A DNA stretch of 64,000 bases from NCBI GenBank assembly GCA_964019335.1, contig OZ025687.1, positions 1 to 64,000 on the forward strand, in the 5' to 3' direction. The notes under the pieces were generated by a model. The model saw nothing but the letters and a program-made list of their open reading frames with translations. It was not told the DNA's origin and did not search any database. Shown here in pieces: positions 18,600 to 29,826 of this stretch (within the stretch, counting starts at the first letter, position 1; each line of letters starts with the position of its first letter). The position numbers were made by a program, and so were the translations under genes. The stretch comes from Diplonema japonicum. Its lineage: Eukaryota; Euglenozoa; Diplonemea; Diplonemida; Diplonemidae.

Positions 18600-20772
18600 C
18601 TAAAACTTCGGGTCCTTGAGTGCATCGATGACAACTAGAGCAGGCTCCCAATCAAAATCACACGGATCACGCACCCTCTCAAGCTTCCACAAATTAACAC
18701 AGATCTGCAGAGAGTTGTTAACATTGATATTAATCTGTGCTGGGATACCTGTTTGTATGCAGACGCAGTGAATCGCATCAGCCACGTCATCTCCCGTTTC
18801 ACAACACTCTCTTTGTCGTCCAAGAATATCTATAAATATTGCGCAAAAAAAGAATGAAAGACATACATTGAGCTGGTTCAGCTTCTCGGGGTTCCGCACA
18901 GCGCCTTTTTTCATTTTCTCGTACTTGTCCATCTCCGCGAAGATGTTAATCATGGCCTGCTGCATGCCGATCAGGAACGACGTGGTGGCTATTGCCATAA
19001 ACAAGTATTCCTTGTTGAAATTCTTAAACTCCATCAAGGCGTCCTGTGGTGCTGTATTAAAAATGCGTCACACACCTCGACATGTTCGGTAACCTTGGTG
19101 AGTGCTCGAAGGTCTGAATCATTCGCCAGCTTACTAGGAAGCTCGGGAACAGGGTTCTGGGTAACATAACTGGAAGCAAATGTCATACCTTCTTTCTTTT
19201 TAGCCCCTCGAAGAGCTGGTCGGACAACTGCTCGCGAAGCACAGAAAAGCTCTCAATATGCTGGTGCAGCCTGTTGGCATGGTGCCTCCACTCAGCGCCT
19301 CTTGACGACAGTCCCGTGAAGTCAGTACTCGGCCCGCTCCACCACGACTGGACACCCCCGATCTTTTCGCGTGCAACGTCACCTGCCGACTTGCTGCAAA
19401 CCTGGTTTTCGACTTCTAATTTCTTAAGTATCGCATCTTTCTTGCTGGCTAACAGGACAGAAGGAGCCTCAATGAAAAAACGTAGTGTCTCCGAATACGC
19501 CAAGGGACCATTCATGCATTCTGACAAGAACATGTGCAGTGTCTTCATTCTGAAGGAGACTTCTGGGCTCTTCATCAGCATCTCTGCCAATCCTTTCAGT
19601 GACGCGCAATCATTGCAGAACCTCTTCTCGCTACCCTTCGGCTTTGGGCAGCAGCTGCTGCAAAAGATCTTCATGCAATGTCTGCAGTGATGCTTTCTCG
19701 TGACCATCCCGAAGCCTGTACCGCAGCTATTGCATTTCTTGGCGTCAGCATCTGACTGCCACGGCCCCATGTCTTTCCCTGCGTCCTCCAGACCCTTCCC
19801 GTCGAAAGCTTCTTCCTTCTTGCCCATTTTCTCCTTCATGCCTTGGAAGGTTTTCTCGGGGATCGGAGGCACCAGCACACCAGGATTTTCTACGACAAGC
19901 GCCTTGCGCAGCCATTCGAAGTCCTTGTATCTTCTTTCTACCGTGAAGATTAACATATTCTTTACCACAGAATAAGTGTCTTCTTTCTGCCCATCTTGGT
20001 GGGGCTGCCCTTTGTAGTCGGGAAGCGTTGTGTGCACCTTGAACGTATACGTCCAATACGGCAACTCCATTGCTTTCCCAGCGTTCCGAGTTGCCCCCTC
20101 CACTTCCACTCTGTTGCACCTTTCGTAAGTGAGGCTTGTTTTTGTCAAACGCAGGTGGTTTGTTAACTTTGAGGGATCTTCGTCAGCTTCCCTAAGAAGT
20201 GTGCTGTCTAAACGAATCTTTTTCTTTTCGGCATAACTGACCGCATTCGCCTTGATCTCGACTGGTGTGAACTTGTCACTTGCGTAGCAATTTTCGATTG
20301 CTTCGTATTTCCAGTCGCCAATGGCTTGCTTCTCGATCTTAATGAGAGCTTCAACGCCTGCTGTGGCGGCCTCGACACCAGCACTAGCTGCTTGAGCCAC
20401 TTTTCCGATAACCTCGGAAGTAACACTAACAGGCACAGTAGAGACAGGGACATGGGCAGCCGCAACATTGAGTGCCTCTTGGGCTTGCGAAGCAGGAGAT
20501 GCAAAAGCAGCTGCCAATGAAGCTGCAGGAGATGCATTAACCACGGACGGAGTAGGCGAAGCATCTGCTGAAGCGGGGGCACTTGCAGGAGGAGCACTTG
20601 TTCTTGGAGGGCATGGAGATCCAAACGGGTTGTCATCGAAGTGGATATTTGTTGTAGGAGAATGCACCTGAGGTTGCGGATCGGTGTGAACGGGTCCGGT
20701 GGAAGGGGGTGCTGCACTGGTGCCACCAGTGCCACCTCCGAATGGATTACTTGCGCCAAAAGGATCGCTCAT
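18600..20772 (-). CDS. Sorting nexin-like protein: PX domain with embedded FYVE finger, BAR-like tail
   Basis: 675 residues from five exons: 20772-19189, 19156-19076, 19043-18867, 18829-18749 and 18704-18600. Introns are 32, 32, 37 and 44 nt; the second begins GTGTG. The N-terminus has DPF/NPF motifs (EH- or adaptor-binding type) and a Pro/Ala-rich stretch. The PX domain starts near residue 205 and carries RRYKDFEWLRKAL and the PPIPEK loop. It is interrupted at about 335-395 by a FYVE zinc finger (WQSD, TRKHHCRHC, SSCC, FCNDC). PX-type helices then resume (RMKTLHMFL...LRFFIEAP). The C-terminal 250 residues are helical and BAR-like. Both modules bind PI3P, so an endosomal membrane-remodelling role is likely. 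Confidence 0.85.
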
Positions 20773-20855
20773 GTTTCCTGAGAGGGTGTAAAGGTCTGCT
20801 CAAAAACAAAAAGAACTACACTTAAGTTTGAGTTTGATGGCCACACTTGCTCTGT

Positions 20856-22530
20856 CTAGTACGGGTTGAACCTCTGCTGCTGCGGTGGTTATTAAATTTC
20901 ATTTCTTAATAAATGAAAATACCTGATTTCCTTGGAACTGATCGTTAAACCCACCCTGACCTGAGCCCCGGTACGCCTGCCCTTGCATCTGCTGTCCTTG
21001 TCCTTGTACTTGTCCTTGTCCCTGCAGCTGCGACGCAGCAACGAGCTGAGCGAGGAGGTTCGGCTGCTGCTGAAGCTGCTGAAGTAACTGAACCTGCTGC
21101 TGCAGCTGCATCGGAACCTGCTGGTTCTGCTGCATCTGTTGCTGCTGCTGCATTCCCATGTTATTGAAACTGCCCTTGTTCTTGCCCTTGAAACCGCCCT
21201 TGTCACCCTTGAAGCCCTTATCACCCTTAAATCCCTTAAACCCTCTATCACCCTTGTAGCCGCCCTTGTCGCCCTTGAAACCACCCTTGTCACCTTTGAA
21301 TCCCTTATCGCCCTTGAACCCCTTGCCCTTGCCCTTGCCCTTGCCCCTGTGCTCAACCTCACCGTTGTGGAAGAAAGGCAGCTCGATGGGGGTCTTCTTC
21401 TTCAAGGCAATCAAGCACCTCTGTCCCGGAGCCTTCTTGGCTATTTCATCGAGCTTGGGCATCACGATATTGGTGGCCTTCACCGCCTGCTCTTCATTCA
21501 TCTGACCGATGAGAGTCTGAGCGGGATAGTTCCCAAAGTCATCGCACATAACGTCGAGGAAGTAGGGCTGCCCACCTTCAATGTCGGCCAGAAGATAGTC
21601 GATCATCTTGTTGCTGGCCTCAGGACCAGCATGCCTGGCAAGCTTCTCCACAACGTGGGAAGCAAACTTGTGGCATGAGAAATCCTTCAAGGTGTCCCAC
21701 AAAGCAGGGAGAATCAGGTTTGCCGCTGCTTCTGGGCAGTTCTCCACCGCCACTTGCACCACGTAGTTCCCGTAGTGGTCGAGCGACAAAGACTTTGCGT
21801 TGTCGGCGATCTCCTTCACCATCGAGTTGTACAACTGGTGTGTCTTGCAGTGCCTAGCCATGTTCTGCACGATCCTCGTCCCGTACTGGTGAGTAGCGAG
21901 GGCACAGATGTCCACTTTGGCAGTAGGCTGCAGGAAAGTCTGCAATAACAATGAATTGAGCATGAAATCATACCTCGAACACCAAAGCTGTGTGTTCAGG
22001 TGCAATCTCGATCACCTTCTGGATGATGTGGTTGCCGTGCTCGTTCGTAACCAGCTCCACGACGTGGGGCTTCAGCTCCTCGCAGCACTGCCATTGTGTC
22101 CTGAAAGGAAGGTGCTACATACCTTGGCACGGTCTTCCTCGGTGAAGACGTGCTCGAACATCTTCTGCAAGACCCTGTCACCGCACGGGTCGGTAGCCAG
22201 TTTATAGCAATGTCCCCATGTCATGCTGACAACAACAGCCTTCTGCTGCATGTTGAGCGTTTCGAACAACTTCTGAACAACGTAATTCGCGAACTTGTTG
22301 CAGAAGAAGTCAACCGTCATCAGCGAGGAGACGAGGAGCTCCTGCTCTTCGAACGTGAGACCCCCACTCTGACCGGTGATGAGATTCTGCAAATAGTGGC
22401 TTCCCTCCTTGTGGCAAGCAAGCTCGGCGATGCATGCTGGCGGCATCTGGGACACCCTGACCGCCTCCCTTGTGCCATGAGGGAGGTTCAACCAGCTTTT
22501 GAGTGTAAAATCAGAGCTTGCACCTTCCAT
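20856..22530 (-). CDS. Pumilio/PUF RNA-binding protein with Lys-Gly and Gln-rich tail
   Basis: 520 residues from four exons (22530-22123, 22087-21974, 21939-20923, 20879-20856; introns 35, 34 and 43 nt). Eight PUF repeats are seen in order, with cores HKEGSHYLQ, CNKFANYVVQ, PCGDRVLQ, EHGNHIIQ, QYGTRIVQ, HYGNYVVQ, HKFASHVVE and DFGNYPAQ. The splice at 22088-22122 is needed to rebuild repeat 4. PUF proteins bind 3' UTRs and control mRNA stability or translation. The tail has about nine GFKGDKG-type repeats and then a Gln-rich region, probably low-complexity RNA-granule sequence. The last exon encodes only QQRFNPY. The ATG follows TTTCTTCCAG by 13 nt. Confidence 0.92.
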
Positions 22531-22619
22531 TTTTGTTACCGCCTGGAAGAAACTATTAAACTGACATGCTAAGAGCATATAAACACTTAAGAACTACGCA
22601 AACTGAGTGATACCCAGGA

Positions 22620-22999
22620 CTACTCCCCTGCCTTATCCATTTTAGCTTCCATTTCATCTTCATCATCGTCGTCTTCCTGTGCTGGCGGCTTGCCGCAAGG
22701 CTGCCGCATTTTTTCCAGTAGCTTTAATCGTGTTCTCGCCAGAGACTCGTTTTCAATCACCGCAAGCCTAGCAAAGTTAAGAAGAAGCAAAAGACATACC
22801 CGCTCAACATGTCGTGATGGCACACCATTGACGATAGTGTGTCCCGGTAGTGCGTTGTTGCCCATTCGTATTTTGAAATGTCAGGATTCCCCGTCCCAGG
22901 GTATCGTGTGATCAGATGCTCGATCTGTGTGGATGGAAGAGTGCATATGCATACCTGTGCCGCGAAGGACCCACCAGGCCTCACAAAAGGGTCCGCCAT
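22620..22999 (-). CDS. SF3B5: Splicing factor 3B subunit 5 (SF3b10)
   Basis: 105 residues from three exons (22999-22955, 22924-22800, 22767-22620; introns 30 and 32 nt). After splicing the protein matches the small SF3b subunit of the U2 snRNP along its length: the IEHL...YPGTGNPD start, KYEWATTHYRD, the Met/His-rich loop, AVIENESLARTR and LLEKMRQPCG. A family-atypical acidic tail (DDDDEDEMEAKMDKAGE) follows. The family is usually about 85 residues. SF3b recognises the intron branch site, so this conserved gene also confirms the tiny-intron model used throughout. Confidence 0.93.
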
Positions 23000-23074
23000 G
23001 TTACCTGACTGCTAATCGCATGTAGAAAGCATCTCGAACAATCAATAAAACACTGTTTAATTTAAATTCATAAA

Positions 23075-24392
23075 CTACGAAAGGAGTTGTAAATCTTCTG
23101 AACCCACAACAAGGATGACTGGGGAAGATAGACCAAACTCTCCAAGGAACCGAACACGCCATTTGCCAGTCGCCGGCTGTGTTATGTTTCGAAATAAACC
23201 CAAACACATACCAACCAAGCAGTGACCTCCCCAGGGCTGCCCATTTGCACTATCACGGCGCTCCCCACCTTGATGTCGTGTGCAGCGTTGATTAAAGACC
23301 CCACTCCGAGCATTTTGGGATTTGCCACATCGCTAGTGCCACGTCCCCTTCCCCTGCCCCTACCACCCGTGGGGCTTGGCATTTGTTTATTTTTGTCCAC
23401 AGTCGGTTGAAACCTGGAACCAGATGCTTTTACTTCCACTTCTCTGTACCAATACAACCTTCCATCAGGCCCCTGTACTTGATATGGCTGATTGTCGTGT
23501 GTGTCATCTACGATAAGACCCACTTGTCCAGATTGGATGGATCCCCCTGTGCGCCCCTCAGATGACAACTCAACCGAATCTCCCTTCGTGAGCCTTACCG
23601 GAGCTGGCGTTGCCGTAGGCGGGTCTGTGATGAAGGCCCATTCGCGCAGCGAGGGGAAGAACTCTGCCACGTCACCATATTTCCTGTGGAGTGTTCCGGG
23701 AAACGTATATGGCATACTTTTGCAAGGCAGAGTAGAGTTGCTGGGGGTTCTTTGTTGCCCTTAGAACAACAGCATTTACCTTCGAGATCTTCTCGGTCAG
23801 CCCCTTGTTTGTATAGAAAGCATGCAGCTCACGGGCTACGCTTTCTTGAAATTTGCGGGATCTTTTAATCTCATCGGAATCTTCCCCGGGTTGCTGTTTC
23901 GGTGTCTCTTCCGGCTTCTGTGGCTGTGCCGTCTCTCCTATTGACTTGCCGTGTGCCGGCAGCCCTGTTTTCGGTTCAATATATATAGGCGAAAGTTTGA
24001 AGATTTCTGTTGTAGGAGAAGGAACACTGTGATGTTGTTGGTGCATTTTCGGCTACATACTCTGCTGTGTCGCGCTGGTGCTGGCTTCCACCTGCGCGGA
24101 AAATAATATCGAAAGTCGCGTCTCCCGCCCTGCCTAGGTACACCACCCACATCAAGATGCTGATCGCCACAAACATAAGAGTGTATCGTTTTCTCCATTG
24201 TTTCGAAGACGACGCCCTCGGCGACGCCGCCTCGCTGTTGGAAGAACTCCTGGAGGCTAGAGACCTGCGCAGTTCTTTGATTCGCCTATTTCTTCGCACT
24301 TTACTCGTTGTGCTCTCATAACCGGATTCTCGTTTCTTTTTTCGTGGCGTATCCGAACAGGGTTCCACTCTCCCTTCATATCGCCCTTGCAT
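23075..24392 (-). CDS. Single-pass membrane protein with SH3/KOW-like C-terminal domains
   Basis: 404 residues from four exons (24392-24061, 24026-23718, 23683-23212, 23176-23075; introns 34, 34 and 35 nt). The N-terminal 70 residues are basic and Ser/Arg-rich, followed by one transmembrane helix (YTLMFVAISILMWVVYLG). A linker and a helical segment lead to two beta-rich modules. The first (KGDSVEL...GQVGLIVDD...GPDGRLYWYREVEV) and the last (VGSAVIVQMGSPGEVTAW...GKWRVRFLGEFG) look like SH3/KOW-type barrels. A Gly-Arg run (GRGRGRGRG) separates them. The family is not identified; the domain guess is from strand pattern only. Confidence 0.7.
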
Positions 24393-24491
24393 CCTGGGCT
24401 ACGTCAACATGTGTAGCTGTTACCTGTATGGTTATTGCATGGTATAAAACACTGCGAATGAAGGCAAAGATGAACACAAGATGCCTGCAGG

Positions 24492-25795
24492 CTAGATGCC
24501 AAGCATTGCATTGGTGGACTTCTTTGTCAACTCGTCAGCCATCTCCTGTGTTACCAGTTTTGCCCGTTCTCGATTCCCTGCAGGGGCATTACCTCGGCTC
24601 CTGTCATTGTTGTCAGCATTCGTTGTAACACATACCTGCCAGGAGGCCTGCCAAGGTGCGCTTTTGCTATTGTTTGAACATGCATCCTCCCTCGCACGTG
24701 CTCTAGCATCCTCGATGGTGTAACGTACAGCTCACAGTGGCAGCAGTACCGCACCACAGGCACGGGGAGAGTCCTTATAGCGGAGTCCTTCAGAAAGCTT
24801 ATCCATGTTTCCAGCTCTACATCCGTTGTCTTCTTTACGCCTTTCTTCTCCAGTCTAGTAACTCCTGTGCATTCTAAGTGCCTACGTAGTTGACCTGCGT
24901 TGCTGGCAGCTGCCCTCTCTGCCGATACTTCTTCAAAAGGCGACTCCCTGTGCTTCTCGAATGATAAAATGGAAACCATTCTTCTAAATAGATCCTCCAT
25001 CGCTTCTCTTCCGACATCCACCTCGTCTAGTAACAGCATGCACGCCTCGAACGTGCTAACACGCCCTGCCTCGCTTTGCTTACGGAGTGCTTGGAACATG
25101 GACTCGTGGATCTCAGCCTTCTCAAGGTCAAGCCGTACACGTTTGATGTCAGGGTTAGCGGACTTGATGAACGAGAACAGTGACCTGGCTTGGCTCCATG
25201 TGCCGTCCAATACTATAACAGTGATCTCCTTGACTCGCTCTCTCTTCTTTGCCATTTTCGCGTCTGGTGTAAGCGTGTGCCATTCGGCATCTTCACAGAT
25301 CTTGTCTAACGTAACGGAAGTCTCATCTGGGAACAGAATATAGGTGTTTGGTTGTGTGATCAGCTCTTCTAACTCTTTTTCGTGATGCCCATACACAAGC
25401 AACCGCCCCCCTAACGCCTGACAGACGAGCTTGCCTGTGCTGGATGATCGGAAGAACTCATTCGCATGGTACAACACAACGAAGTTGATGCACGTCTCCA
25501 TCTCTGGTATTTCATCGCAGAAGCATGCCTCTTTTAGAACCCAACAGTATGGACATCTACTTTCTTTCAACCCCGTCATCAGTGCGTACTTCATCCGCCT
25601 CACAGCACTCGCTTGATACCTGCGCTCTTCTGGGAGGGTCTTCATGTGCTCCCTGTGAGGTGATCATAAAATGTGCTGCCCATACTTCCACTCGTCGTCC
25701 TCCGCAGAAATAGTTCCTTCTTCGAGAAGTTTTGCAATGTCATCTATCGTTCTGTGGTACTTCGCCTGCATCGGCCTCCCTTCGTTGATAACCAT
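24492..25795 (-). CDS. DTW-domain tRNA aminocarboxypropyltransferase
   Basis: 411 residues from three exons (25795-25686, 25652-24636, 24600-24492; introns 33 and 35 nt). The N-terminal Cys-rich signature CPYCWVLKEACFCDEIP, followed by the LLVYGHH region and the LDGTWSQARS motif (about residue 186), defines the DTW family (TapT/DTWD1/DTWD2), which adds the acp3 group to tRNA uridines using S-adenosylmethionine. The C-terminal half adds a finger-like CCHCELYVTPSRMLEHVRGRMH (two close cysteines and two histidines), probably for RNA or protein binding and not typical of the family. Exon 1 supplies a helical leader and the only plausible ATG. Confidence 0.85.
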
Positions 25796-25883
25796 CTCTA
25801 TCTCCACCTAAACTCACTTCTTTACGTAACAGAAAGGAAAATCAAATAAATATACCTACAATACAATACTTAACAATTTCTTT

Positions 25884-26786
25884 TTATCCAGAGACACTCG
25901 AAGACATCGGTGTTCCCGCCCAGCGCAGCCTCGACGAAATGTCAGAAGCGGCGTGGCTCACTTTACTATGGTAGGAGACAATGCTTTCTGCGTCATCCTG
26001 CTTGTGAGGATGCGAAGGCGTTAGAGAAGGTGAAGGGTGGACAGGGTTCGAAGGTGTGGGAAGGGCTGGAATTGGTGAATAGCTTGCCTTGTGCGGGTGC
26101 ACAACAGACTCGTACATTACAGGCTCTTCATACTGATACACTGATGGCTGTTGTCCTTCAAATTCAGCAAAAAGAGCATCTGGCTGCACCGGTGCTGCCT
26201 CGGTATCTTGCACCTGCTGTCGGCGCACGGGACTAGGGTGGGGTTTTGTGTCTGGCGCGCTGTTCTTGCTTCCAGTTTTAAACCCAAACACAGAACTCAG
26301 CCTTCTACTAGCTTGCCTTGGGGTTGTGGCAATTGGTTTTCTGTTTCGTGAGTCGACTCGTGGCTTGTGCCAATCATCAAGCTGTTTCCACTTTGGGTCA
26401 GTGGCTGTAATCCCCTTCCACTCGGGACGGTTGGTAATTGGGTTTTTGCGCTCCTTAGGACCGTGGAACATCATGACCACGTTGGCCATTGCACTTTGTG
26501 TCTTGTGCCACTTCGGGAGCCTATTAGCATCTACGATTGGCTTCAGTGGAGTTTTCTGCTCAGCCTTTTGAATTGCTTTGGTCTGCTGAAGGTTACTCGG
26601 CTGTAAGTGATAATCAGTCAAGTGATCCTCCCACCTGTCCATTGCCTTCCTCTCCCTCGAACTCGTCGGCATTGCCTGGCTGTGAGTGGCCTGTCCTACG
26701 TCACCGGCCGCGAACCAAGCACTGTCGAGCCCCTTGGTGGCCAACCACTCCTCGGGGATGTCTTGTGCAGCGGTGTGCAGTGCCAT
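25884..26786 (-). CDS. Hypothetical protein, basic and Pro-rich
   Basis: 300 residues from the ATG at 26786, which follows TGCGTAG by 5 nt; the open frame further upstream lacks AG/ATG context. The middle is basic and Trp-rich (RLPKWHKTQSAMANVVMMFH, PEWKGITATDPKWKQLDDWH), suggesting a small structured element. The rest is Pro/Ser-rich and disordered. No family is recognised. It is tightly packed: 130 bp after the ankyrin gene's neighbour boundary on one side and 89 bp on the other. Confidence 0.65.
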   Translation of the reverse strand: MALHTAAQDIPEEWLATKGLDSAWFAAGDVGQATHSQAMPTSSRERKAMDRWEDHLTDYHLQPSNLQQTKAIQKAEQKTPLKPIVDANRLPKWHKTQSAMANVVMMFHGPKERKNPITNRPEWKGITATDPKWKQLDDWHKPRVDSRNRKPIATTPRQASRRLSSVFGFKTGSKNSAPDTKPHPSPVRRQQVQDTEAAPVQPDALFAEFEGQQPSVYQYEEPVMYESVVHPHKASYSPIPALPTPSNPVHPSPSLTPSHPHKQDDAESIVSYHSKVSHAASDISSRLRWAGTPMSSSVSG

Positions 26787-26915
26787 GTTGCCTACGCAGC
26801 GGACTAGAATTGAATAAGCCCTAAGTAACAAAAAAGAGGTATAACAGCACCACGGAAGTGGTCTCATAGTGTTAAACTGTACAACTATTAACCTTGCGTG
26901 CCGTGGTCACGTGAA

Positions 26916-27963
26916 TTAGGACTCAATATTCTTGAAATGATCCTTGATATTTGGTGCTGTGTCAGGGTGCTCCACAAGGAGGTGCCCTTCGAACCTCGAC
27001 TCGATGTCTGCCCCGTAGTCAAGGAGCAGTTGCAAGATGTCAACCTGAATGATGTTGCGTGCCGTGGTTGCATACCTGAGATATACTCATGAAAATCACA
27101 GGCATGCCATTGCCTTGTCTCCTCCGGTTAGGATCGGCCCCTGACTCGAGAAGGAGTCGTATAATGGAAATGGAATCACACATCACAGCCCAGAACAGTG
27201 GCGTCATGCCCGAGCGCATCACTTGATTTACATCGATGGAGTTCGATGTTAAGCAGTGCATCACATTCTCCTCGTTACCCGACTCGATGGCCTCGAAGAT
27301 GTCGCTGTCTGTGTTAATCATGCTGTAGCTTGTGTCTGCTTCGTAAAAGTCAACGCTCCTGTGGAACCAGAGCCCCATCTTTCTTTGTGACGCATCTTCA
27401 GCATCTGACTCGGAGTCCGAGTCCCTCCCTTGATCTGTTCTGCTAAGCCGCTTCGCATGCTCTCCACTCATAATAGAGGGTTCCACAGCTTTCTTTTTCG
27501 TCAGTTTGCTTTTTCCCGTGGGGCTGTTCGGCCTCACCCTACCGTAGAGGGCATTGTGTGACAACAGCGTTGGGAAGATGGGGTTCACATTCTCATTGAG
27601 ATCCACTTCTTGCTTAACGGCCATCCATAACCTGAATAGCTCCCTTTTCGGGAACGACTTCGGGTTAGGGACGACTGTGAGAAGCTGCAAAGCAATTTCG
27701 CGATGTGTTTGGGGGCTGGCCTTTTCATTTTCCGTTAAGTACACCCAGTCACCGTTCTGCAGACCCACGTCAAGATAGTCAAGGGCGTTTTGCTCATTCT
27801 TTGGACAGTCCATGGCAATGTGCCATACTGAGCACCCTTTTTGCTTGGCTAAGGCCTCGATACTGTTCAAAGGATCGCCGTCAGCAAGACTGCAGATGAG
27901 CGGCATACGACATTCCGAGTTTTCATAAAGCCGCTGAATGTGCGGAAGCACAGATTTCGACAT
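26916..27963 (-). CDS. Ankyrin-repeat protein
   Basis: 338 residues from two exons (27963-27076, 27044-26916) joined over a 31-nt intron. The N-terminal 130 residues resemble a helical domain that I cannot name (ALAKQKGCSVWHIAMDCPKN...). A Lys/Ser/acidic linker follows (DSDSESDAED). The C-terminus carries ankyrin repeats: IFEAIESGNEENVMHCLTS, MTPLFWAVMCDSISIIRLLLESGADPN, and a third repeat completed by exon 2 (VDILQLLLDYGADIESRFEG). The splice restores the third repeat exactly. A protein-interaction role is likely. Confidence 0.8.
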
Positions 27964-28023
27964 TTTTACTGCATGTGATAGGAATAGGCAGTCTGTTAGT
28001 GACCTAAAAACAATGCTTGCAAG

Positions 28024-29772
28024 TTATTGAACAGAACAACACGACACTGACGAGTGCTCCGGCAAAGGATCACTGCAGATCGATATTCTTATGCGCACCT
28101 CACCATGTACGTCTGTAGTGGTTGTTCATGCTTCGTGTATACCTTTCCCAACAATGGGATGCCACTCGTCGTAGTCTGATGTCTTCAGGGTTTCCCATAA
28201 GGTTAATACACCGCTTTTTGGCAAGAAAAGTGGTATGTCAACAACGCCCACTAGACACCAGTCGATCACCATCACTCGTATGGTGTCTACGGCGGTGGCC
28301 CCAAGCGAGATCACATCGTCCCACGTGGGGTGCTCCCTGTCAGTTGTCAGTTTCGTCTTCTGACGCATGGCCCTTTCTCCGGCATAGTCCTTCAACCAAA
28401 CTTGGCAGTGACAGTTGAATATCTCATCGTGGGGTCGAAGCCCTCTACCTTCGGTAATGGCTACATGTAAATGTACCCTTTTGGATAGCACTTCTCTGAA
28501 AGCGTCCCAGTCACTCGTCATCACACCTACCTTCTCCGTGCAGTACGGGTATGGGGTTTCGTTCAGGAAGTAAGACGAACACCTCGCAAGCGGAATGATC
28601 TCATCAGGAACGACAATATTCAACTGCGTCATCGTGTCGCCTAGCATCTTGCAGGACCACGCCCCTGCTTTGCTGGTGTCGCGGTACACAACAGAGAACA
28701 GGGTCGCGGACACCTCCTTGTTTAACTTCGAGATATTGAGTCTACACAACTCCTTCCGGTCGTCGGAATTGTGTGTCTTTCCCTTCCCTACCATTTTTTT
28801 CTTCGCGATGTGCACCAATCTGCAGTACCCACCAGTTGCACCACCAAGCTTGTTCGAAGACCACAAGTTCTCTTTTCCGTTGTACGTTACTATGAAGTAG
28901 ATAGCATGTATCTTGCTGCCCACACTGTCAAGCTTGATGTGTATATTCTCCCTGTCACCTTGGCCTTCAAAAGCGTTGTCGCCCGAGTGCTGGCAAGACT
29001 TGTCGCCTGACATCTGCTTCTTCTTGGCTGATACGTGGTCTAGGTAATTCCCGTACTCGTCAAGCATCATGGCGGAGGCATCAAGGTCCCAGTCGTCTTT
29101 TGACCATCCAAGACCCATCATAAGGTGCTTCAGGTCGTAGGGGATCTGTGCCACGTCGCCTTTCTTCATTGCATAGTTGAAGTTCAGCGTTGCGGCTTCT
29201 TTGACCTGCACATTTAGCTGCGCCTGCATCTTTGCAAGTAGTTTCATTTCTCCCACGCTGTGGCCTTCAGCTGCGATATTCAAAGACCGCAACTCCCAGT
29301 CAGAAGTGTCCGGTATTCTCTTCATGTGACACAGGATGACGGCTGTGTGATCGTTGCTCAGTGTGACAGGTATCCGACAGGCCTCCTCTTCAGTGTTGAT
29401 GTCGGTCACGACGCACAAGATAGACGACACGTTGCTGAGAGAGCTGCCTGTATTGTGGCATGTCACAACGAGTACAAGGTGCTCTACTGTGTTCGGTGCG
29501 TTCGAGAACATGATCTGTATAGCTTCGTCATCATCGTCCCCCTCACCAGTTGTGTTGTCACCCGTGTGCAGCATCCACTTCCCTTTTGTCACAAGATTAT
29601 TGTAGAAGACTACCTCACCGGGGTTTCCCGTACTGTCGAAGCTCACGCAGCTCGCATCCAGATCAATCGGCTCATTCCCAACAAAGTCCCACCGCAGACC
29701 GAAGTTCAACTCCCTCTGCCCATCGATGAATAGGGGTTCCTGACTGATGTCCATTCCTTGGGCGTCCTGCAT
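28024..29772 (-). CDS. TerD-TerD-C2 domain protein
   Basis: 572 residues (566 if the second ATG at 29754 is used, which follows CATGCAG), two exons with a 30-nt intron at 28142-28113. Two TerD-like calcium-binding folds: the first with LRWDF, DLDASCVSFD, VVFYNNL, HTGDNTTGEGDDDDE; the second with LGWSKDDWDLDASAMMLD and HSGDNAFEGQGDRE. Both keep the acidic loop. A C2-like domain lies at the C-terminus (VHLHVAITEGRGL..., HPTWDDVISL), and exon 2 adds its last strand (GEVRIRIS). TerD proteins are linked to tellurite/stress responses in bacteria. A Ca2+-dependent membrane function is inferred. Confidence 0.82.
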
Positions 29773-29826
29773 GTATCATTGGACCTGTGATAGCTGCAGA
29801 GCTGCTCAAAGCTACTAAATAGACTA

